A DNA stretch of 64,000 nt from Pohlia nutans (lineage: Eukaryota > Streptophyta > Bryopsida > Bryales > Mniaceae): contig CM040089.1 of NCBI GenBank assembly GCA_022496805.1, positions 42,020,372 to 42,084,371 of the forward strand. Direction: 5' to 3'. Each line of letters begins with the position of its first letter. The stretch's first letter is position 1. This document shows positions 55,590 to 64,000 of the stretch, piece by piece. Position numbers and translations under genes: made by a program. The notes beneath the pieces are model-generated. The model worked only from the letters and a program-made list of their open reading frames with translations, had not been told where the DNA came from and searched no databases.

Positions 55590-56890
55590 CCAATATATTC
55601 CACACCCAAAAGGACTGCAAAACTAGTATAGTACAGTTTAAGGATGCAACACAGGACTGTACTGTACAAGAAGGTGAGTTTAAGGTTTCTTTCCACTTTG
55701 AGATATTCTTTTTGGTTAATTCTATTTTCACAATATGATCCATCAAAATGGTCTTTTCAAACCCAAGTACAGTAGGGTAACAATGATTGTCGTTTTTTCA
55801 TTAGAGCCCAAAAAAATTCATATCGACCATCTTTAAAAAGGCCCCAAAGGCACATAAATGGTCCCCTAAGCATCAAATTTGAAATATAGCTTGGTTTATG
55901 AGTTAATTTTATGTGTAAAGTTTTGTGGCCTAAAGATTTACCATAAAAGAAAATGTGTGCCAAGTTTTGTGACCTAAAGATTTATCAAAACTGAATTATT
56001 GCAAATTTATTAACAAATACACATATATACAGAATGTTGCGATTTTCAAACATGAACTTTAAACGGTCTTGAAATAAGTGTGCAGCTTCCTATTGACAAG
56101 TGGCTGATATTTTTGAGAATAATTTATATTAAGGAATTATGCATGATAGAAAATTAGATTTTAGAAGCATGAGGTGTCAATTTTTTATCAACATTAACTG
56201 ATGACCCTAAAAAAACATACCCTTTAGTAAATTTGCAATAATTCTATTTTGGTAAATCTTTAGGTCACGAAAATTGACCCACACGAAATTAACTTATAAA
56301 CATAGCTATATCCCAAATTTGATGGGTAGCGGACCATTTATGTGCCTTTGGGGCCTTTTCAAAGATGGTAGGTATGATGTTTTTTTGGGCTCTAATGAGA
56401 AAACAACAATCGTTATGTTTCCCTACTGTATAGTGGCCTCCAATAAGTCTTGCAACCCCACTTTCAAACTTCACACTAAAACATTTATCACACTCACTAT
56501 GACCGTTTGCCGACCACAAAATTTTGCATATAACACCATATTGTTTCTCACTGCGACTTCTACCTTCTACCAAAAATTTGGATCCTTGCCAGCTGTTGGG
56601 TAGCATATATGATTTTTTTTAAATAGAAGCCTAAAAGTTAACAAATTGGCATTATATCATAAACCGTGCATTTCAAGGTACCAAATTTGGCCCAAAAATG
56701 CTTCATGTCCAAGCGGTGGTACATATGCAAAATTTCATGGCCAGCAAACAATCTAGTGAGTGTGATAAATGTTTTAGTGTGAGGTTTGAAAGTGGGGTTG
56801 CAAGACTTATTGGAGGGCATTGTACAGTACAGTCCTGTGTTGCATGTTTTCTTTTCCTTGCATCTAGAGCAATTCATAGATTCATTTTTA
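55590..56890. mobile_element. complex foldback element
   Basis: At least three inverted pairs: GGACTGTACTGTAC (55651) with GTACAGTACAGTCC (56823); a ~200-bp arm at 55770-55985 with 56235-56440 (GGCCCCAAAGGCACATAAATGG against CATTTATGTGCCTTTGGGG); and 56435-56500 with 56745-56810 (AATAAGTCTTGCAACCCCAC against GTGGGGTTGCAAGACTTATT). No ORF of substance. Confidence 0.65.
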
Positions 56891-58795
56891 GGATCACTGA
56901 CAGCTTCACAAGGACAGATAGTCCGAGTGAAACCAACTATTGAGCTATGAAAATGTGATCAAAACTGTAAGAGTTCTCATATACTTCTGTTCTACCTTTT
57001 CCCCATCAAGAAATCCATCACTTTTCTAGTGTAGTCTGAGTCGGTGATGTAGACAAGTGAACTTTAGTGTCTTTGGATTCTTCTTAGGACAATGAATTGA
57101 GAGCGAGCTGCATGTACATAATTATGTGGTGCATGATTGGATTAACGGATTTTATTTCAGGGTTTCTGGGCCGCCATTAGTGGATGGTAGTCGACCGATC
57201 TATACTCCCCTCTACGATCTTCACTACGTATGCGTATACGTATGCATGAGATAGTGACTGGTCAACTAGCAATAAATCAGTAGTTTACTCTAATAGTTCC
57301 AGAATCAAACATAACATTCAGTAGCCTTCAAAGGGATTGCCACAGTCCCAATGAAATGGTAAGAATATCCCTCATCATTTCATCCACCCCGATGAAATGA
57401 TGAGGAATATTCCTCATCACCCATGAACCCATCAGTAGCTATGAAGACAAGTGGCACAAGCTGCATGAACCCCCAATAAAAAAATCACTACTCTGAGATT
57501 GTTACTGAATGTTCAGTGATGTTCACTGAGCAATGCACAAGTCATTAATGTAAGTGAACTAAATGTAATATAATTTAAGTAAAACTATGGTACTAAAACA
57601 TTGCAACTCTGTAAGATTGTTGAGTGGTGACTAGTGACTGGTGATTGTATTTAAAACATGTTAATTAATCAACGTGAACAATCATCCTTGACCAGCAAGC
57701 ATGTTTTTGCACCATGAGTAGAATTTTTTATTCCCTTGTAGTCATGACTAGCTAAAATAACCAGTAATTAAGTTAGTAAGTTGACTTACAGTATATGCTA
57801 CATGTTGGCTTTCCTCTTTTCCAGGCTCACACATGTCACGTTGGTCCAAGGAAATGTTTGAGGCCACATATGGTAGTGATAAACAAATTGATTGTTAATA
57901 TGTATACTTATCTGTATGTGCAAATTCATTTTGGATAAAACTAAGGCATTCCATGAAGCTAGATGAAACTAAAAGGCAACCCTCAAGAAGGCTTTTGAAT
58001 GTTATGAAGTTAATATGTGAATGGAAGCTTTGAGAGAACGGGAACAAAGGAATAGAATGGCTTTACATGAGAAGTGGTTTACGGAACAGAGATTGTAGCA
58101 TTCTAGGGATAAAAAAAAGTGAGTTAGGGTCACTTCACAATATGGCCCTCCAAGTCGAGAGGCCATGGGAGTTCATGGCCAATATATGTTTAGAGTCCAA
58201 AGGTTTTGGCTTGAAATATATAATAAAATATAGAAATTGGAGCTTCAGTCGGTCATAGCTATTTTAGAAGTCCAAAGTCCAAGCCTTTGACCGCCTAAAG
58301 TATGAAGCCCAAAGGCCAAATCCAAAGTCCAAGCCTTTGATAGTTAAGCCTTTCATAAAATATAAAAATCTCGTTATTTCATCAAACGAATTCAACGGTC
58401 TCTCAAGGGATAATTAGTTTTCCATTCTTATCCAACCCAATCCTCCCTTGAGAGTCCATCACCTTGGCACCAAATGATCAAAAAGTGTTGCTATGTAGGC
58501 ATTTTGGAAGGCCATGGCAATTGGAATTTTAATTCAAAAGTGTTGCCATGTAGGAATTTTAATTCTCTCATCTTGTAATTCATTATGATTAGTTGAAATC
58601 ATTAAGCTTCAATAGTGGTAAAGCTCACATAAATTTTCATTACAGAAAATATGAACCCTCAAATGGGCCTCTAGAAAGTCTTGGAGGAGGACCCTGGAAT
58701 TGATTTAAATTGCCTTTTTGAAACTCCAGCAGGTAAAAATCCCCTATTTTTGCGCAGTATGGATGACATCAATGAAATGGTCGCTTTCAAATATA
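56891..58795. other. gene-free stretch with dispersed repeat
   Basis: 57310-58005 is a second copy of the repeat at 33.7-34.0 kb (foldback CATCATTTCAT...ATGAAATGATGAGG and AGATGAAACTAAAAGGC). A short direct duplication CCAAAGTCCAAGCCTTTGA occurs at about 58270 and 58322. No gene. Confidence 0.45.
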
Positions 58796-59062
58796 GTTAC
58801 CTTCATACTGCGTCAGTATTGAAACAATACTGACACAAACATCCTGAAACAGTATTGCTAATTATTACACCTACTCCTACTCTGTTGCAGTACTGCGGAT
58901 TGATGCAATGTTGTCGCATTAGGATTGCAACAAGCTTGCAACAGTACAGCGAATGTAAAAATGAAACATAACTGCAATAGTACTGACAGCAATATTGTCG
59001 CAGTATTATACTGTCAAACCATTGCGGCAACATTGCAATAGTACTGACGCATACTGAAATTC
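58796..59062. mobile_element. TIR MITE with internal ACAGTATTG words
   Basis: TTCATACTGCGTCAGTATTG on the left mirrors CAATAGTACTGACGCATACTGAA on the right; 267 bp, rich in CAGTA(T/C)TG variants. Confidence 0.6.
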
Positions 59063-59871
59063 ACACAAGATGGCCACTGTTGCAGGACAGAAAAGTTGTC
59101 CTTTGCCTACCTACACTAGCCCGGCTGATTTAGGGTCGCATGTCAACTCTTGGGGCCCATTTGAGGGCTCTTATTTTCTCTAATAATTATAGTTCGATAG
59201 AGATGTCTTGAGATCTCTTTGTAAATAATCAAAAGGTAAATTTATAGGTTGAAATATTGCACATTATGCAAAAAATGATTCCATGTTGTACATTATGCAC
59301 TTTTGGCCAATCATTCCAAAATTCACAAGATAATGAGTATTTATGTATTTTTCATATAATTAAAAGGATAATCTCTATTAAAATCAAATTTAATCATTTT
59401 TTGATACTATTACTGAATCCAACTGTCATCTACAACTTCTCATTTGTACGTCAACTTCAAAGAATGGATTTAGTGCGTATTCAACAACTCAAAACCTTAG
59501 ATTAATTTTTTGTCAAAATGGAAGCTCTCAAATAGATAGATAGATAGATAGAAACTCCGGTCCTCTTTCGAGGCCGGCATGAATAAAGTATCTGTTCGTA
59601 ATGTCAATAACCCAGTGCCCCCACCAGATAAAGGGCCATTGGAACAAAACTATTCTCCCCTACCAAACAAAAGCTCTCATGAAATGGAAGGACCGAGTAA
59701 ATTCAATTTCAATTTTTTCCTAATTAATTAGATTTCACTTACATGAAAGTAACTACCTAAAAAACTAATGTAAAAAGAAATTATCTAAAAAAACATCACC
59801 ACGGATGAGAAAATGAAGAGTGATTATGTACATCGTTCAAAAAATGAACGCTTACTATAGGCAACTAAGGG
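59063..59871. other. gene-free stretch
   Basis: A (GATA)n-like run lies at about 59531-59550. A possible degenerate end of the 19.8-kb element family (GGGGCCCATTTGAGGGC... TATTTTCTCTAATA) lies at about 59150-59186. Confidence 0.35.
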
Positions 59872-60172
59872 TTAACCCCTAAACGCCGCCGAGACCAAAA
59901 AATGGCTTATGAATGAAGTCAACTGTTCAATTCCAACTCCAACTGCTGCGTGGATGATTTCCATCCAATTCTTTATATGAAGGGCTTTGCTTAATGATGC
60001 CACCTCTTCAAGTTAAATTCAAATCATTCAAGCTATTTTTAGATTTTACATAGGGTCCCAACTACAAAAAGAGTCGTAAAAACGGTTCACCGTTTAGTGT
60101 ATTTTGAATTTTTTTGCTTGTTCTACTTAAACTAAATTTAGGCCATGAAAATGAGTTCCATTGCATTTGAGC

Positions 60173-60715
60173 TTAACCCTTAACGTCAAGGTAAGCCCCA
60201 TGGGCTTATTTAAAAGAGAATAATCAAGAAAAAGTAGATTTTCTCAACCAAATCAAGCGTGGATTGGTGCGTTGGAAAGCTACTGAAAAAGCGATCTAGA
60301 TTCACTAGTAGAAATCTTGTCTTATGTGACAAGTCTTTAATGACTCAATGTCGGGAATGACAAGTCCGTAATGACACAAAGTCCCACTTTGTGTCATTAC
60401 GGACTTGTCATTCCCGACATTGAGTCATTAAAGACTTGTCACATAAGACAAGATTTCTACTAGTGATTGCAAATTTGCGCCTCATTTGAGAGATTGTGGA
60501 ATCGTTGGTAAGCAATCAAAGTTATGAAATTGAACAAGTTTTTGAGGTTGGGGCAGCTGAGATGCCGCAATGCTACAGTGCTGGCCAGCAGTGTCCCGCA
60601 GAGCCGTTTTTGCATTTTTTTTATTTTTTTTTTATTTTTTTATTTTTTTTTCCTCCGAAAATTTAGATGCCTTCTGGGCTGCCCCGCCCAGGCCCTCTTG
60701 ACGTTTAAGGGTTAA
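60173..60715. mobile_element. TTAA-flanked MITE, copy 7, nested
   Basis: Left TTAACCCTTAACGTCAAGG, right CTTGACGTTTAAGGGTTAA, TTAA on both sides. It contains the perfect palindrome at 60303-60465 and a T-rich tract at 60615-60650. Confidence 0.75.
60303..60465. mobile_element. CACTA-type perfect foldback MITE
   Basis: Two 80-bp arms that are exact reverse complements around a 3-bp centre, beginning CACTAGTAGAAATCTTG and ending in its mirror. The 3-bp duplication ATT flanks it (60300-60302, 60466-60468). CACTA ends and the 3-bp duplication place it with CACTA elements. Perfect arms indicate a recent insertion. Confidence 0.9.
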
Positions 60716-61152
60716 CTAACAAAATGAAGCTTGCCAAGTCTAGTTTCTACTCCACTTTGAATTTTTGGAAAAATTTGAAAATTGAGTGTTTTATTGTAGT
60801 TACAAGTTCGGTAGGTATCACCAAGGTGTAGCAAAAATTTCTAAATTTAGATATACGGATGATTTTCATCAACTAAACTTTTTTTCATTATAATTTACAC
60901 CTTATGTAAAAAAAATTGGAATTTTCTAGTACATTTTGTAATTGATATAGATTTTCTTTACAATCACTTCATAAAACCATAGTAATTTCAAATTTTCACC
61001 AAAATTTATGAAAAATTCATGATTTGTAGTAGACATGTGACTTCATCTACTAAAAATATAAATTTGAATTCTTGTATTATTTTTAGTAGCAAAATTGAGT
61101 GTGACAGATAAAACATGATTCCATGGTCATAGGCCCAACCTTTAGGGATTAA

Positions 61153-62160
61153 CCTAAATTATTATTGAGGTGAAAAGTGGCTGATTGTTTTTTAAAGTCA
61201 ACCTTCTTTTGGTAAGTAATATAGCCATAGAGTACCGTTTGGCAATCGTGTTTTGTGATATATAAAATTGTTGCAAGTGTGGGATCTAATTAATCAAACA
61301 CTTGTTCCACTTTGTTTTTGTGTCCAAAATTGCAAAACCCAATTTCACTCAAAAAGAGCTTTAGGGGTTATGTCAACATAAACAGATAGTCTATTACAGA
61401 TAGTCATACGAAGACTATAGATTCTTGCCTAAAATGCATGGTTTGAACGAGTGTTGGACTGGTATGGCATCTTTCTACACTGAATCCTTGGACAGTGGTT
61501 CATTCTAAATATCCAATTGAGGTCCACCACTTCTCATAATGACTCTTGATACATTTGATTAATTTCACTTAGAACCGTGTCATTCCAGTACAACACTGGT
61601 TTGAACATCACAACCTCGGGTCAATTGAGTATACCTATTATAAACACTTTCAAGTTTGGTCAATTTTGACTATACCTATAATAAGCACTTTGAAAATTCA
61701 TAGTTTGTTAATGTATTGTACAAGTTAAGATGCATTGGAATCCTCTTCAATTGCCAACAAGATCCAACAAAAATGAAGTCCAACAATAATACAAACCATG
61801 CTTATTTGGATGCTGTTAGGTGTACAACTGTACATACCTTATTGGAACTTCAGGTACATGTATTTGTGTGCAGCCTCCAACTCCAACTAAGAGAACGTCT
61901 CCACGTCATATATCCCTCTACTCGTGTCGTCGGTACTATTTCATTTTCTCTGTTGTAGGGATGTGACGCTAGACGTGTCAACTAACAACATCCAGCTAAA
62001 GGTTAGCCTCGCAAGAAGATGACGACCCATCATATTTAATAAGGGGACTAATTTTAACCTATCTATCTTAGTATCAATGTGTAAATTTTGAATGTATGTG
62101 ATTTTTACCTCCACGTTCCTTGCTATGATACATTCCTAGGTGCTATCTTCCTCCACAAAG
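61153..62160. other. gene-free stretch, 3' flank of the NPC1-like gene
   Basis: No supported gene. The part next to 62160 is probably the 3' UTR of the minus-strand gene. Confidence 0.4.
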
Positions 62161-63779
62161 TCAATATGTTCCATCGGAAGTAGTTGGTGTTTCCGAAGAG
62201 TCTTTGATTGTGATGGGGTTGAAATGGTGGTCGTGATCTTGGTTCTCGTAGTATACAGGTTTGCCGTCAACAGTGTATGAAAAAAACGCCAAAGAGCGAG
62301 GACCAGCTAATGTCAGCAAAACCTGCCCCATCAACCACAACGAAGTTCAGGAAAAAGCTACATGCATGACTTAGCTCATAAATCTACTGTGTTTGATAGC
62401 CATAAGACTCTCACAGCTGGAGATTTATGCTCGGTGATGGTGCAATAGATTGTACAGGCACAAATCAACATGGAAAGAGAACATTTTTTTTAAGAGAGGA
62501 ATTCAGGGCTTATATGATATCCCTCTCATAAGGACATGTAACGCTGGAAAAACTTACAGGTAAAAGCACAAGACCATGAAGTGCTCCCAGTATTACAAGG
62601 CTGAGGTACATACGGAAATAGTACACCTGCCATCCACACCGCTTTCTTGTCAACCTCTGACATTCAATTCAGCTTAATACAGACGCACTTTTAGGGCTGG
62701 GGACGCTTACAAGCAGTCGAGGATGAAGATCCAAAATTCACAATGCATTATTGACTGCTTCACTGATTTGTTACCAAGATACCGCGTGGACAAACGGAAC
62801 TACAGGTCCATTTCAATATGCAGACTTCATACTTCATACCATAAATGAAAGCTAAACAATTCCTCCATCACCATAGTGTGGGCCCGAAAAGCTAACATGT
62901 TCTAGAGGTGCAATGAAGTTGACATTTAAAGCAGGAAATCGTCGAACTTACCTGAATTAATCGACTTTGCGAGAAAAAAAGAACTGCAATTCCTAGGAGG
63001 TTTGTAATTGTCATTCCACTGCAAAAGTTAACAATATATTGTTCGTCAAAATTTGATTTTGCAAGCGAACGAGTTGAACGTTAATGAGTTTGAACTCAGT
63101 TTGAACTTAACCCTTAAATGCCTAGAGCCCTCTCCAAATGCAAAGATGCATTATAAAATGCAACTAAGAGGGATATTTTGAGCCTGATGTATAAATAAAA
63201 GTTGTACACTATGAATTCTAGATTCTATCCATACGGCTAGATCTATGATTGCTATCACCAATATTTTTGTATAAAATTTGAAACTAAAAATTCAAAATTC
63301 TTTTGTAATTCGATTACAAATAAGATATTGACAATCTGTGGATGAAATTTGTTGTGATTGGTTGAAATGTAATTTTTGGAGATTTTTTGGTTGCTTAATT
63401 TTATGAGTTGACTTTTTCAAGAGCACTTTTGATTCGTTTTGAACTAAGATCTTTAAATTTTTTGGTGAATCTCTGCAACATGAAATGAGGCATAAAATTC
63501 TCACAAACCATCCCCTTTCAAAATCGGTTCACACATGCCTGAAGCTAACTTCCCATAAAATCTACATTAAAAAATTCACACTGCCAAAAATGCATGATGG
63601 TGAGAAAATATGGATGAAATCTGTACATCTTCCAAAACAATGGACGCTCAGGCAGTTAAGGGTTAAAGAAGAAATGGCGGTAATAAGAGAAAATTGTGTC
63701 GAGTGCAGTACCTGAAGATGGATGGGCCTACAGCTATAAGAGCCTTACTAGTTCGCTCACTCCTTCGCCCGGTGCGCAT
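62161..63779 (-). CDS. NPC1-like sterol transporter, last four exons
   Basis: Minus-strand exons 63779-63712, 63018-62952, 62626-62558 and 62322-62161 (stop TGA), all GT-AG and in phase. They match the C-terminal transmembrane part of Niemann-Pick C1 proteins: SERTSKALIAVGPSIFS (NPC1 usually has ..ALxTMGASVFSG), GMTITNLLGIAVLFFSQSRL, YYFRMYLSLVILGALHGLVL, then LP/VLLTLAGPRS. A short hydrophilic tail (DGKPVYYENQDHDHHFNPIT...) follows. NPC1 moves sterols across endolysosomal/vacuolar membranes through its RND-type permease domain; these are its last helices. The 5' part lies beyond the window. The intron between the first two exons contains a TTAA-flanked MITE. The reading frame is intact. Confidence 0.8.
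63107..63666. mobile_element. TTAA-flanked MITE, copy 8, in NPC1-like intron
   Basis: Left TTAACCCTTAAATGCC, right GGCAGTTAAGGGTTAA, TTAA on both sides, 560 bp. It lies entirely between the exons ending at 63712 and starting at 63018. Confidence 0.7.
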
Positions 63780-64000
63780 CTGAAAAGACCACACAATTTA
63801 AATCATTAAGATCACTACTCTGTTAGAAAACACCTAAATCTCAACTATCGAACTAAATAGATGCAATCAAGGTCAGGCCAAAAACGATGATGGAAACTAA
63901 CCACTACAGATTAATGATTTCCCTTACAAACTCAGTTACAAACCACCAATCACTATGCTATTTCATGACTGCAAAATCAGAACACCTCAACTCTTCCCGA
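63780..64000 (-). other. probable upstream intron of the NPC1-like gene
   Basis: The minus-strand sequence ends TTTTCAG at the next exon's acceptor. No further exon was recognised before the window edge. Confidence 0.4.

Larger units (their letters stand above)
59872..61152. mobile_element. TTAA-flanked MITE, copy 6, host of nested insertions
   Basis: Left TTAACCCCTAAACGCC; right AACCTTTAGGGATTAA. The length is inflated because another family member (60173-60715) sits inside it. Confidence 0.55.

Overview
This window reads as nuclear DNA of a streptophyte (land-plant lineage), probably a non-seed plant such as a lycophyte, bryophyte, fern or charophyte. The basis is intron-rich genes for a GH28 polygalacturonase, an EXORDIUM-like protein and an NPC1-type sterol transporter, together with plant-type CACTA transposase modules. 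It also carries a chromodomain Ty3/gypsy element that looks like the fungal/moss type. The species cannot be named from the sequence.

Only four host genes are convincing. They are a polygalacturonase (7.3-11.3 kb, +), a small secreted 8-cysteine protein (24.2-23.3 kb, -), an EXORDIUM-like protein fused to a C-terminal CUB-like domain (30.0-33.3 kb, +), and the last four exons of an NPC1-like gene (63.8-62.2 kb, -). All are multi-exon, and the splice phases join cleanly in the models given. Most of the remaining DNA is recognisably transposon-derived.

Layout: 0-4 kb holds a TTAA-flanked MITE, a TA-flanked element carrying a tRNA-derived SINE and long tandem repeats, and the CACTA transposase relic into which it inserted. 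13.0-19.6 kb is one very young chromovirus with equal-length LTRs that look identical, a CTCTA target duplication, a predicted self-priming PBS, a -1 frameshift heptamer and an extra 3' ORF behind its own TATA box. 34.7-54.5 kb is a 19.8-kb terminal-inverted-repeat transposon of a type I cannot assign. It encodes a multi-exon transposase-like protein, a protein with nine tandem psi-K-x-E motifs plus a RING-like finger, and a third unknown protein. It sits inside a 233-bp MITE whose uninterrupted relative is at 29.3 kb, so the empty site can be read directly and no target-site duplication is seen. A 291-bp internally deleted relative lies at 19.6 kb. Inside the big element, a 9.6-kb CACTA transposon (3-bp duplication GTT) splits an exon of the transposase-like gene; its exact removal restores the frame. 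Seven or eight copies of a TTAA-flanked MITE family with CCC(C/T)TAA ends (piggyBac-like signature) are spread through the window, one in an NPC1 intron.

Many transposon ORFs, and one polygalacturonase exon, are interrupted by stops that can be read as C-to-T changes of CAA/CAG/CGA, or TGG to TGA. This is what methylation-driven decay would give. All gene models are by eye and family assignments are from remembered motifs; no search was run.
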